DNA from: Sabellastarte sp. h YS-2021
Taxonomy: Eukaryota > Annelida > Polychaeta > Sabellida > Sabellidae
Assembly (NCBI GenBank): GCA_964017235.1
Contig: OZ024930.1
Coordinates: forward strand, 151,218,221 to 151,282,220
DNA length: 64,000 nt
Reading direction: 5' to 3'
Shown piece by piece: positions 12,481-21,649 of this stretch (position 1 is the first letter of the stretch; each line of letters opens with the position of its first letter). Under the pieces are notes generated by a model. It did no database searches. It was not told where the DNA came from and saw only the letters and a list, made by a program, of their open reading frames with translations. The translations under genes were made by a program, and so were the position numbers.

Positions 12481-12900
12481 GTGCATGATTTCATGAATGT
12501 TAATGCATTAAAAATTATTAAAAAAATTTATTAAAAAAAAAGTAAGACAGATCCAGGTCTCATACTCACACAAGAGAATCTACCTGTGGCCTAGTACATA
12601 TATGCAAGATATGAGAGAAATCCCTGCAATAGTCACTGAGAAAATTGTGATTAAGTGTTGAAATTTTCACACTTTTGGTGGGGGTACCCCCCTTGTAATG
12701 TCTCTAGCAAACAGACGAACAGACAGATTTGCATGCCTTGAACAAATTTTCATCCTCGATAGATAAGGTATCTTTTAAAAAAAACAGCACGTCTCTAGGC
12801 CTTGTAGTTTTGCAGGAGAAGTTGTTCACGCGGACGCGGACACGTGCGCGTACGCCCACGCCGCAGAGTGACGACATAATGTCAGCTGACATAAAAATGG
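12481..12900. repeat. Tail of composite element B, copy 1
   Basis: Non-tandem tail shared with 52990-53416. It includes 'acttttggtgggggtacccccctt', 'ctctagcaaacagacgaacagac', a CpG-rich 'gcggacgcg...gtacgcccacgcc' stretch and 'gacataatgtcagctgacat'. Similarity to copy 2 stops just after GTCAGCTGACATAAAAATGG, which sets the right end of the family. Confidence 0.75.
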
Positions 12901-13389
12901 CCAAAATCTGACCTTTGAGAGGCCACCCGTGACCCTGAAATTGAAGGTCAAGGTCACAAAACAATAGCTTTTGTGGCATGGCCAATATATTCCCACATAC
13001 CAAATTTGAAAGGTCTAACTACAATATTTTTTAAGTTATCGCGTCCGAAAGGAAATCTCTGCGGCGGAGGCAGCGGGGTCGTGACCGTTCTGAATCCGAA
13101 GTATCCCCAACTTTCGTCCAGGGATACAATTATAAGGGAGATAAAAGGCCCTTTTAGTATGACCCTACATGACCTTGAAACATGGGTCAAAGGTCAAATT
13201 CGACACTTACAAAAGATTTCAAGACCATGATTTACTATAACTTGTTTTCTCATTCAAACCCATAGGACCAATGATAACAGAGATATTTCGTTTTCAAAAC
13301 AGGGCCAAATGACTCCGAGGTGCTTGCCTAGGCATTTACATTTTGTACAAATCTGACACAGCTAGGAGCAATTTTTTAAAGTTTAGAAT
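12901..13389. repeat. Diverged Ca/ggtca-type repeat DNA
   Basis: Low-grade similarity to the 147-bp-type units: 'gaccttgaaacatgggtcaaagg', 'gatttactataacttg', 'ataggaccaatgataacagag'. It contains the direct repeat GGGTCAAAGGTCA at about 13175. No coding potential is recognised. Confidence 0.5.
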
Positions 13390-13820
13390 ATATCAATGAT
13401 TTTCAAACAAACGGCAATGATGGCCATGTTGTTTTTGAAATTGAGTACAAAATCTTTTAGACACGTTTTCACACCCATAAACATTCTCTACAAATTTGGT
13501 GAAGATATCTTCATACATGAATGGGATATAAAGGTTGATGTAAAACTGTGACAACAGCTGTTGCGAAAATACCCCCAAAACCAAATCAGATCTAGATCCT
13601 GTTTTCGTAAACATATCCTGAAAATTTGGTGAAATTTGGTTAAAACCCAAAAATATTCAGTGCTACCATGGCAATATTTGTTGCCAGATACCCCTTAAAA
13701 CCTAAGCAGCTCTAGAGCCTGTTGGGGTAAACATATTCTGAAAATTTGGTGAAAATCCATGCATGGGTTTAGGCTGTAAATGCCCACAAACTTTAAGATC
13801 CAAAAAAACATAATGGCAAC
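13390..13820. repeat. Repeat C-like units, diverged
   Basis: Two to three units with 'ggccatgttgtttttgaaa', 'taaacata-tctgaaaatttggtga' and 'ctctagagcctgtt', similar in plan to 5331-5760. No gene is seen here or in the following AT-rich DNA up to 14230. Confidence 0.5.
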
Positions 13821-14277
13821 AGTTGTTTGAGATAAATCTCTTGTTTATATGAAACGCTTTTGGGTCGTTTTTTGGGGAACATCTGGCTGGCTTTAATCGT
13901 CATATTTACCCGCATTACCCAGATTGCATAGTTACAGAGCACATATACTGTATAACCTCATTTTAAAGGGCCGGATGTTTTATTTACAGAAAAAGAATAA
14001 AATCAATTGTCATTTAAACATGCAAGTTTTAATGGAAATACTATCCGTATTTCTTATTAAAAAAAATGACTTTACTATCTTGTTTTCATAAATCAGCCAA
14101 AAATCAGCCACCACAGTAAAGATAGCTGCAATAGGTTTGCTTTAATTTCAGGAAAATGAAAGTTGGATAATAACTGAAGTAAATCTGGTATTTTGTTCCC
14201 TTGTGACTGATATGGTGGAACTTAGAAACAAAATTGCAAATTTTAATTAGTAAATTAAATTTTTATTAGTTAATACC

Positions 14278-14448
14278 TTACCTACCAGACGATAGCTATA
14301 GTCCGGCGCCAGCCGGTCCCGCCAAACGAAAGAAAAAGACGTCCCGGGTTTCACCCCCGGCAGGACCGGCACACTACAATCCACTCGCCAGGTGGCCTAG
14401 TTCCTGCCTCACTCGCCAGAGGGACGTGACGTCATAGCATCTTTTTCG
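14278..14448. repeat. DIRS copy 1 inverted terminal repeat (3' end of element)
   Basis: Reverse complement of 20263-20433 over about 171 bp, including 'gacgatagctatagtccggcg', 'gacgtcccgggtttcaccccc', 'cactcgccaggtggcctag' and 'gacgtgacgtcatagcatc'. Very high identity between the two ends suggests a recent insertion. Confidence 0.95.
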
Positions 14449-14505
14449 TCCCTAAGATTGAATGATGAGGCTGGAAGCGGGGAAGGCCGGGTGGGAATTT
14501 CCCAT

Positions 14506-14600
14506 CTGGTAGGTAAGGTATTAACTAATAAAAATTTAATTTACTAATTAAAATTTGCAATTTCATTGCGTTAATACATCTTACCTACCAGACGATAGCT
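14506..14600. repeat. DIRS copy 1 internal complementary region (ICR)
   Basis: The left half is the reverse complement of the outer left end (14231-14290: 'aaattgcaaattttaattag'...'ccttacctaccag'). The right half is the reverse complement of the outer right end ('gtctggtaggtaagatgtat', 'taacgcaatg'). The halves meet at 'gcaatttcattgcg'. In DIRS elements this region guides joining of the ends into a circle. Confidence 0.92.
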
Positions 14601-14725
14601 AGAATAACTACCCAGTGGAAGGAGGGCAGCCTTCTGAGGATTGGAGAGAACTCTTATATTATACCTAGGTGTGAGGTTCTAGTCCTTTGAGGAGACATGT
14701 TAGTCTCAAGGGTATCTAGACCTAC

Positions 14726-14728
<3 letters not shown>

Positions 14729-14757
<29 letters not shown>

Positions 14758-14762
14758 TTTTT
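14729..14762 (-). other. A6-G28 tract downstream of recombinase (DIRS copy 1)
   Basis: On the element's sense strand, six A are followed by 28 G, about 210 nt past the recombinase stop. DIRS copy 2 has A6-G25 at 31993-32023, about 220 nt past its stop. The G-run could form quadruplex structures. Role unknown. Confidence 0.9.
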
Positions 14763-14968
14763 GACTGCTCTGAGGGGAGGAAGAGAGCAAGAGTTCAAGT
14801 CCATGATTCCCACGGTTAACCTGGAAGAGTAGGGAAAGTCCTATACCCAGAGAATTACTCTGAAGTAAAAAACTTTGAGAAGCCAAGGCATAGGCTAAAA
14901 GTGAGCCTGCACCTAAAACTAACTAGTATGTACACTATATATAATTATATACAAAGAAGCTTAGGGGA

Positions 14969-16060
14969 CTAGTGGTGGATCTGCTGGGCCGCCACCACAG
15001 GACCCAAGTGAAAAAGCTCCTTATCTGCCCAGGCAACATCCTTAAGGTAAAACTGTGTAAAGGTGTTGTGGGATTTCCAGTGGCATGCTGCTAGAATCTG
15101 GTCCAGAGATATGCCACCTTGAAAAGCTTTGGAGGCCGCAAAGGCCCTAACATCATGGGTCTTGACCTGATGTAAGGTCAAGGACTCTTGGTCAGAGAGA
15201 TCATAACACAACACTACTGTTTGTTTGATCCAGGACGAGATAGTGGCAGGAGAGATGTCCCTGTCAAAACCTTGTTTGAATGAAACAAAAACTAACTCCT
15301 TTCCCGTTCTTAGGTCCTGTGTTTTGTCCAGGTAGTAGCGAAGAGCCCGAACGGGGCAAAGGGATCTGTCTTCCTTTAAAGACTTATCCAGAGTGGGGGC
15401 TAAGGCCGGGATGACCACAGGGGCCACGCACTCTGGTCCCTCTTTTGCCAAGTGATTTTTCGCCAAGAAGCTTGGTGATGGGTAGAGGGAAACTTTGGAC
15501 CAATCAGCTTGGTGTCTGATATTTTTATTTAACCAAGCGTGTATCTCACTTCTGCGTTTTCCTGAAGCCAGGGCTAGGAGAAAAACATTTTGGAAAGTAA
15601 GGTGTTTCAGAGAAGCCTTTCTGAGGGGTTCAAACGGTGCTTTTGTAAGCTGGTGTAAAACTAGGGAGAGGTTCCAAGCAGGAACCTCCCTGCGTCCTTT
15701 GGGTCTATCCCTGTGAAAACTGTCTAACAGTCTAGTCAAATTGTCATCCTTGCCGACATTAATCGAGGTATTTCCCAGTTTGTCTGCAATGGCTGACCTG
15801 TAACCGTCAATAGTGCTGGGCTGGAGATTTTTCTCCTGGAAAAGGTGCAGGAGGAAATCTGCTATTTGTTTTATAGATGGGTTCCTGAAGTCCACCTGAC
15901 TTGTTTCGCACCATCTGATAAAAACGGTCCACTTCGCTTCGTAGACTGTTCTGGTTGAACGTCTTTGAGGCGCCTCAATTCTTGACGCCACTGGGCTAGA
16001 GAACCCCTGCTCCTTGATTGTCTGGGCTCTAGGAGCCAGGCATGGAGATTTAGGTTTGTC
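14969..16060 (-). CDS. DIRS tyrosine recombinase (integrase)
   Basis: Joins the circular DNA copy of the element into the genome by strand exchange without target duplication. The open frame extends upstream to 18067, but recognisable recombinase begins around 16060 (EQGFSSPVASRIEAPQRRSTR). The SAM-like core-binding part follows (VYEAKWTVFIRWCE, GYRSAIADKLG), then the catalytic part: first Arg in SGKRRSEIHAW (about 15550), H-x-x-R in KTHDVRAFAAS (about 15150), a second His in CHWKSHNTF and the Tyr in FTQFYLKD (about 15045). All key residues are present and there is no internal stop. It overlaps the RT frame by about 190 nt in another frame, as is usual for DIRS elements. The true start codon is unclear; expression may need frameshifting, reinitiation or splicing. 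Confidence 0.93.
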   Translation of the reverse strand, partial: DKPKSPCLAPRAQTIKEQGFSSPVASRIEAPQRRSTRTVYEAKWTVFIRWCETSQVDFRNPSIKQIADFLLHLFQEKNLQPSTIDGYRSAIADKLGNTSINVGKDDNLTRLLDSFHRDRPKGRREVPAWNLSLVLHQLTKAPFEPLRKASLKHLTFQNVFLLALASGKRRSEIHAWLNKNIRHQADWSKVSLYPSPSFLAKNHLAKEGPECVAPVVIPALAPTLDKSLKEDRSLCPVRALRYYLDKTQDLRTGKELVFVSFKQGFDRDISPATISSWIKQTVVLCYDLSDQESLTLHQVKTHDVRAFAASKAFQGGISLDQILAACHWKSHNTFTQFYLKDVAWADKELFHLGPVVAAQQIHH

Positions 16061-17898
16061 AGATCCCTGTGACGTGCCTTGTTGAAAGGTTGGGTCACTA
16101 GATCTGGGTGGTGTGGAAGACAAAGAGGAACCCTCGCAGATAGCTCCACTAGGTCCCAAAACCAAGGCATGTTGGGCCATCCCGGGGCAATCAGGATTGC
16201 TCTGCGATACCAGTGATCTGACAGCTTGCTGACCACCTTCCCCATCAGAGACACTGGGGGGAAGAGGTACATGTCCAGGTCCTCCCAGGACAATGTCAGA
16301 GCATCCACTGACCAGGCCTTTGGGTCTGGAATTGGGGACACAAATTGAACTAGCTTGCAGTTGTACCTTGTTGCAAACATGTCCACTCGGGGATAATGCC
16401 AGGTTTGACAAAGGAGGTCGAAGGTCTCTTGATGGAGGGACCACTCCGTCTGAATGACCTGCCTTTGGCGAGACAATTTGTCTGCAATTACATTCAGACG
16501 GCCTGGAATGTGTCTGGCCTTCAGTACTATTTGATTGAGGCTGCACCAACATAGGAGCCGCCAAAGAAGGGCACAGAGTGAGCCTGACCTCATACCTCCT
16601 TCCTTGTTGATGTATGCTACAACCGTAGTGTTGTCTGTGGCAATCAGGACGACCTTTCCTTGCACTAAATGTTGGAATCTTTTTAGTGCTAACAACACGG
16701 CTTTTAGTTCTAAGAAGTTTATGTGCAACTTGCTTTCGGGCACTGACCAAGTACCGCTTGCTGTGAAGTCGCCTAAGTGAGCACCCCAGCCTTCTTTTGA
16801 GGCGTCTGTAAAGATTTGAACTGCGTGTCGCAGGGGGTGTAAGGGCTGACCCTTTAGGACATTTTCCTCTTGGGTCCACCACTGCAGGTACTGATGGAGA
16901 GACCTCGGAATTGGGATCTCCTTTTCCAGAGATTCTGGGACTCTCCAGTGCTTCTTGAGGTGCCACTGAATAGGTCTCATGTGCAGTCTGCCTAGGGGCA
17001 CCTGTTTTTCTGTCGCAGTGAGAAGACCTATAAGAGACATGAAAGTTCTCACTCGGCAAGATCTGTTCTGTAAAAGCACTGTTATTTTTTGTTGAAGGGC
17101 TTCCCAACGGTTTTGAGTAGGCCTGACTACTCCGTTGAGTAGGTCGTACTGGTAGCCTACGAAGTCGAAGACTTGTTGGGGTTCCAGTTCTGACTTTTGC
17201 ATGTTTACCATCCAGCCCAACTCCTGGCAAAGGGCTAGGAGGGACTGGGTTCCCTGGTGGCAAGATTCTTTGGTAGGGGCTCGAATCAACCAGTCGTCTA
17301 GGTACTGGTGGATTCTTATACCCTGTGACTGAGCCATTAACTTGACCTCTTTGACCACACCAGTGAACTCCATGGGAGCTGTTGACAGGCCAAAGGGAAG
17401 TGCCCGAAACTGGTACGACTGGTTCTGAAAGTGGAACCTGAGGAATTTCCGGGATGTGAAGTGAATTGGAATGTGGAAGTAGGCGTCGCTGAAGTCTAGC
17501 GATGTCACCCACTCCTCTTGTTGTAGAGAGGTCCGGATTGTCTCTGGAGTCTCCATTTTGAATGTTTTTACGCATAAAAACTGATTTAGAGTACTGAGAT
17601 CCAAGATTGGCCGCCACTTGTGGTTCGGCTTTGGGACAATGAACAGTCTGTTGAAAAAGGCTAGTGAGGTTTGAACCCTGACCCTCTCTACTGCCTTTTT
17701 CTCGATCAGAGCTTGTACAGCTTCTTGCAAGTGGGAGTCTCTGATGGGGTTTGCATAGCCACTTACTATCAGGGGATCCCTTACCAAGGGAGGTCTGACT
17801 TTGAAGGGGAGAACATAACCCTCCTTTAATATGGACACTACTTTTGGGTTTGCACCCTTGTGAGCCCATATTTCCCAAAAACTCTGAAGACGTCCCCC
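15871..17898 (-). CDS. DIRS reverse transcriptase / RNase H / methyltransferase-like polyprotein
   Basis: Copies the element RNA into DNA. The RT-like sequence starts at about 17898 (GGRLQSFWEIW). The open frame runs on to 18273, but that upstream part looks non-coding in this frame. Domain order: RT fingers (VPKPNHKWRPILDLSTLN), catalytic Asp in SLDFSDAYFHIPI, ALPFGLSTAPMEF, YLDDW (about 17290-17305), thumb with MSLIGLLTATEKQ; then RNase H with FTDASKEGWGAHL, ELKAVLLAL, IATDNTTVVAYINKEGG and NVIADKLSR, giving the D-E-D-D set; then VDMFATRYNCKL...SPIPDP...APGWPNMPWFW, the segment often called the Dam-like methyltransferase domain in DIRS. No internal stops, so it may be active. Confidence 0.93.
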   Translation of the reverse strand, partial: GGRLQSFWEIWAHKGANPKVVSILKEGYVLPFKVRPPLVRDPLIVSGYANPIRDSHLQEAVQALIEKKAVERVRVQTSLAFFNRLFIVPKPNHKWRPILDLSTLNQFLCVKTFKMETPETIRTSLQQEEWVTSLDFSDAYFHIPIHFTSRKFLRFHFQNQSYQFRALPFGLSTAPMEFTGVVKEVKLMAQSQGIRIHQYLDDWLIRAPTKESCHQGTQSLLALCQELGWMVNMQKSELEPQQVFDFVGYQYDLLNGVVRPTQNRWEALQQKITVLLQNRSCRVRTFMSLIGLLTATEKQVPLGRLHMRPIQWHLKKHWRVPESLEKEIPIPRSLHQYLQWWTQEENVLKGQPLHPLRHAVQIFTDASKEGWGAHLGDFTASGTWSVPESKLHINFLELKAVLLALKRFQHLVQGKVVLIATDNTTVVAYINKEGGMRSGSLCALLWRLLCWCSLNQIVLKARHIPGRLNVIADKLSRQRQVIQTEWSLHQETFDLLCQTWHYPRVDMFATRYNCKLVQFVSPIPDPKAWSVDALTLSWEDLDMYLFPPVSLMGKVVSKLSDHWYRRAILIAPGWPNMPWFWDLVELSARVPLCLPHHPDLVTQPFNKARHRDLTNLNLHAWLLEPRQSRSRGSLAQWRQELRRLKDVQPEQSTKRSGPFLSDGAKQVRWTSGTHL

Positions 17899-18067
17899 CA
17901 CTGGTTGGACACTTGCAACATTGGGGACATTTGGAACATTTGGAGCAGAAACAAAGTGACCGACAAAAGAAGCACTTTTCACACACTTTATTTGACTTTT
18001 GATCTTTGATTTTGGCCTTACGTCTTTCTTTTGCGACTGCCACCTTGTTACAGTAGGTACACGACAT
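17899..18067 (-). CDS. Cys-rich N-terminal segment of the DIRS pol ORF, out of frame with RT
   Basis: Begins MSCTYCNKVAVAKERRK and carries a dense cysteine cluster (CEKCFFCRSLCFCSKC, then CPQCCKCP), a probable zinc-binding region of the kind that precedes RT in related elements. It is in the frame later used by the recombinase, not the RT frame. The two meet at a run of six G (about 17896-17901), where five G would place the Cys cluster and RT in one frame. So this is either an indel in a homopolymer that breaks the pol ORF or a frameshift site. I favour an indel. Confidence 0.6.
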
Positions 18068-18181
18068 ACAACATGATAAGAAACATTTGTTGGAACAGAT
18101 ACAAAAGAGTTTCTTGTTATGACACTTTTTACAGAACTGACTGGCCGGGCCACCGGCACCGGACTTGACCTGCAGTAATTG

Positions 18182-20148
18182 TCATTTATACTGTGTCTTC
18201 TCATGAGCCATCTTGGTACCACGTCCGGGCTGACCACCCCGGCCTCTGCCCCGGCCTCTATTGCGGGAACCAAACGCTTTCCAAGCTGGTAGTTCCTTTC
18301 CGGCCTGAGAAGTTGATTTAGCAGTGTCTTGAGGTTTCCAACCAGTACTGTAGGGTTGATATCTCTGCTTTCTGCCTCTACCGGCGAACCCCCCGCGGCC
18401 CGGGCCGGGCTGGGAAGTACGTCGGGAAGCTTCTAACTGGTTGATTTCATCCTCAGCTTTTCTAATAGCAGCATCTGGAAATAACCCATATCCATTCAGG
18501 GGACAATTTCTCAAGGAATTGAAAGTATCTGGCTTAATCCCCGGTTTCACAGCTTCCAAGTAGGAGTCCCTACGGAGTAGGGTCAAATTCGCCATCTGCA
18601 CAAAGGTAAAGTCTGCCAAATGTTGTAAAGATTTCCCCATGGCGAAACTGACATTCTGGTTAAATGAGGACAAGTATAAAAGTTCATCCAGTGCACCTTG
18701 AGCTTTGACAGAGGACTTGCCTTTCTTAAGTTCACTTTGTAAAATATGCAATTGTTCTTGGAAGGCATCCTGTATTTTGGTGATACAGCGATTAAACCCC
18801 GCTGACTGGTTGCAAATATATGAAGACTCTTTTGCTGCTTTCTCCCACTTACGCATAGTGTCTTGTGATAGTGGGCGGGATGGAGGCTGAGGAGATGTAG
18901 AAGATATGGTTGAAATCCTGGGGAATGAACTGTTGATCTTCGCCGCATCATTTGGCCAAGAATTCACAGATATACACGGCCTAGTTGGATCTGTAGGCTC
19001 AGCCGGGTGTATCCCATACCATCTGTTCTGGGATTTTGGGGGTCTGAGGAACTGGTCCACATGCAGGCCACCTGGATCACTAGATTTTGAAGGATATCCT
19101 TCTATCAGTACAAGGTTTAGAGTTTCTAGTTTTCGGCACAACCAATCTTCCGGTGGAAGATCCACAGAAATCTTGCCCACCGGCTGAGAACGGTGACCTG
19201 CCCAAGGATTATCAGTGCGGGATTGCGGAGAATACTCCAGGTCAGGAATGTGTGTCCATCCCATAAACGCGCGGACGCCTCTCACAGTCTCGCGGTAATT
19301 TTGGTCTTCACTGAGGACCCGGTCCGGGTCTGAGGTTTCCAAGTCTGGGGATTCCTCTGCGTCAGTTAACTCACCCTCTTCAAATGTTTCCTGAGGATTG
19401 ACATCGCGGAAGGTGACCGGCCCGGAGCCGGAAGAAGGTTGTTGAAATGAAGATTGAGAGGAAGCAGACATAGCAGCTGACGAAACAGTAGCCACCGGAG
19501 CAGGGTGTTTAAACATAGGCTCTGCTTCCGGGTAGAGGTTTTGAAGTGGAGATTGTCTGTCAGCAAAGGAAACATCCTGATCTCTAGCCTCATCCGGGCC
19601 AACAGCCGGGCTGGCTGGGCCGGAAGAAGCCGAAGTAGTGACAAAAAAGGGTGTCTGGGAAAGAGCACCTGCTGGAGCAGCATGAGAGACCGGTACTTTG
19701 ACCGGAGAAAATGACGGATTGTGTTGCACAGAAGGTGAGGGGCGATGTCCTAAAGTAATCAGTGCCTCAAGCCTGGCCATACGAGTGGCCCACTTTTCGT
19801 CCAGTTCTTGAAGATCTTTCTTAAATTGAGGCACAGGAAGGGACAAATCCGGAGCAGAAGACAAAGAAACATCAGGTTCTTGTTCTGGCTGGGTATCAAG
19901 TACTACCACAGTAGACGGATCGACTAACACCTCCTTTGCTTTAGCCTTTTCCTTTCTGAGTTTATAGGTAGGCGTACTTAACTTGAGCACTTGCTCCGGG
20001 GTAAGGACACTGCAAAAGTCAACTGCAGATTTTGAACACAAGGGTCATCACCATGTCCTTTCTCGCAACAACGCGCACACCTGCTATGCTTGTCGAATGA
20101 AGCCATAATATGGCCACACGCACCCTTTCTCTGTCCTGGAGATGCCAT
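18182..20148 (-). CDS. DIRS gag-like protein (frameshift near N-terminus)
   Basis: Probable nucleic-acid-binding structural protein of the element. The long frame (20041-18182, 619 aa) holds an N-terminal motif SVLTPEQVLKLSTPTYKLR, a long acidic/Pro/Ser region, a conserved C-terminal half (LRNCPLNGYGLFPDAAIRKAEDE) and an Arg/Gly tail (GRGGFAGRGRKQRYQP, RNRGRGRGRGG) suited to RNA binding. A better start is the ATG at 20148 in another frame, which encodes MASPGQRK... and a zinc-knuckle-like HSRCARCCEKGHGDDPC. Its frame shifts into the long one near 20040, between DDPC and CSKSAVDFC, so gag is probably broken by a 1-nt indel here. It overlaps the start of the open frame that continues into pol. 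Confidence 0.75.
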
Positions 20149-20262
20149 GATAGAAAAGTCAACTAATGGCAACTATTCCGACACAAATTAAACAGAATAA
20201 CACAAATATAAAACCAAAAAGGTTCACAGATAAAAATCCACAACTTTAAATATCGCGCCAAA

Positions 20263-20433
20263 CGAAAAAGATGCTATGACGTCACGTCCCTCTGGCGAGT
20301 GAGGCAGGAACTAGGCCACCTGGCGAGTGGATTGTAGTGTGCCGGTCCTGCCGGGGGTGAAACCCGGGACGTCTTTTTCTTTCGTTTGGCGGGACCGGCT
20401 GGCGCCGGACTATAGCTATCGTCTGGTAGGTAA
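20263..20433. repeat. DIRS copy 1 inverted terminal repeat (5' end of element)
   Basis: Partner of 14278-14448. It holds GACGTCACGTCCC and the outward extension 'gtaagatgtattaacgcaatg' ending near 20454. The element's promoter is expected in or near this repeat, but I see no clear TATA box. Confidence 0.95.
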
Positions 20434-20454
20434 GATGTATTAACGCAATGAAAT

Positions 20455-21071
20455 AAATGGTTCATTGTTAAAGTCAACTGCAGTAGGACCTATTTTATCT
20501 ACTTTTTCATAAGCCACATCTAAAAGTATGGAACTGAAGGGCAGTTCACGATACTTGTAATCTGATGTATCAGTAAAAAATGGCAAAGATAAAGTAATAC
20601 CAATAAAATATTAATTACAGCTTACTCCTTCCACAACTCCTAGAAAATATATAAAATCAAAGCTGCTACAAGCATATATTACCTGGTGATCAACTTAAAA
20701 AAAAAAAAAAAACACCAAAAAAAAACCCACCAAATTTCCAAATAAAGGGTTGGCAGGAGTATAAATTTCAAGTGGGTAAATCATTTATATGGAGATGCAA
20801 ACACTAAAACAATGACCACACATAACTTCAGTGGTCACAAAACAGTAAAGATGTTACCAAAATGAAAACTAAAGTTTACAAATGTTAGATACAAAAGAAG
20901 ATGACTAGTACTTTTTTTGGATAAAACCAAACCGCATTTCTGTAATTGTCAGCCAAGATATGTCTAAATTTGATACAGAATTGATTTTAGGGCATTTCAA
21001 CACTCAGTTGAAGCATCTTTCATAAATAATTTACACACCAGCCCAACAACACCAGAAAGTGAGGTCTTATG
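20455..21071 (-). other. 3' flank / 3' UTR of the host gene
   Basis: Between the host stop codon and the DIRS element. On the minus strand I find neither AATAAA nor ATTAAA here. An A-run lies at about 20697-20712. Cleavage may use a variant signal, or the original 3' UTR may have been cut by the DIRS insertion. Confidence 0.45.
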
Positions 21072-21402
21072 CTAGCATGCAAGTGGTGAAACCACCGGGA
21101 TACTAACAGGCTTGAGAATGCGTACGATCTGCATTTGTCCGGGATTTTGAGCCTTGGGCTTGGAGACCTGGCCAGGGGTTGGAGAGGCTTGGGTCTCTGC
21201 AGCTGAGCTGGCTTTGATCAGTGACAACTGTTGGCCCTGTAAACGCACCGGCTGCTGGCCCTGGATACGAACCTGCTGCCCTTGGATACGCACCTGTTGA
21301 CCCTGTATGCGCACCCCCTGGGTCTGGGCGGAGGGATTCTGGAGAGAAACAGTCTGTGCAAGACTCGTCTGTGTCACACCAGAGTCTTTACTTGTTGGAT
21401 GC
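21072..21402 (-). CDS. Host Gln-rich VVRIQ-repeat protein, coding exon 5 (last)
   Basis: Encodes residues 773 (last base of its codon) to 882 of the assembled protein. The acceptor is 'cttgttaccag|gcatcc' (boundary at 21402), and the incoming phase (one base to finish the codon) matches the exit of exon 4. It contains three near-identical VRIQGQQ units and one VRLQGQQ unit, then IVRILKPVS, and ends at a TAG at 21072-21074. The near-identity of these short units at DNA level points to recent repeat expansion or homogenisation. No further exon is needed, though alternative downstream exons cannot be excluded. Confidence 0.85.
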
Positions 21403-21649
21403 CTGGTAACAAGAGAAACATTTGTGAGACTTGACTATATTTCATAACACATTTCATTGCAGGCAGTTTACACTTACACTATGAGATTTTTACATTATAC
21501 ACTCCCAATATTCACATGGACAACTTTTTATGCAAAGTTTTGAACTCTTGCTGTAAAGACAAAATCTGACAGAGCGTAACAGGAGAATGCTTCATTTGAT
21601 TTAGTAACATGTTTGAATATAAAATGGGGGTAAACACAAATAGTAAAAA

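Larger units (their letters stand above)
5806..12900. mobile_element. Composite repeat element B, copy 1 (satellite-carrying, probably non-autonomous)
   Basis: The block has the same order of parts and about the same ends as 49563-53416. The parts are: a head beginning 'aacaagaggagagtgcccgtgaac'; 147-bp-type units; a 155-bp tandem array; and a unique tail ending near 'aatgtcagctgacataaaaatgg'. The head starts with the hairpin GTGCCCGT-GA-ACGGGCAC, and head and tail both hold the palindrome GTCAGCTGAC. This copy has a duplicated head (5806-6046 and 6047-6290), an inserted MITE, and about 31 array monomers against 14 in copy 2. No transposase or helicase is seen. The plan recalls bivalve pearl-type or Helitron-like elements with about 160-bp core repeats, but that assignment is inference. 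Confidence 0.65.
14231..20454 (-). mobile_element. Full-length DIRS-type retrotransposon (DIRS copy 1)
   Basis: A 6.2-kb element read on the minus strand: gag-like frame, Cys-rich segment, RT/RNase H/MT-like frame and overlapping tyrosine recombinase. The ends are 171-bp inverted terminal repeats (14278-14448 and 20263-20433) with short extensions outside them. An internal complementary region (14506-14600) matches the two outer extensions joined end to end, the hallmark of DIRS elements, which replicate through a circular intermediate. There is no target-site duplication, as expected for recombinase-mediated insertion; an AAAT at the ends fits the circle-junction overlap. The element lies in the same orientation as the host gene, about 620 bp past its stop codon. 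Confidence 0.95.

Noticed and set aside
16060..17895. The upstream half of the 1032-codon minus-strand frame that ends in recombinase
   Set aside because: It lies over RT/RNase H in another frame and reads as Ser/Pro/Arg-rich shadow sequence. Only the Cys-rich start (17899-18067) and the recombinase end look real.
18180..18273. Start of the 800-codon RT frame at 18273
   Set aside because: The residues before about 17898 have no RT similarity and overlap gag and the Cys-rich segment; they are probably a chance opening.
14231..20454. Ngaro/PAT-type element with split direct repeats
   Set aside because: Copy 1 has inverted terminal repeats and an ICR, the DIRS1-type layout.
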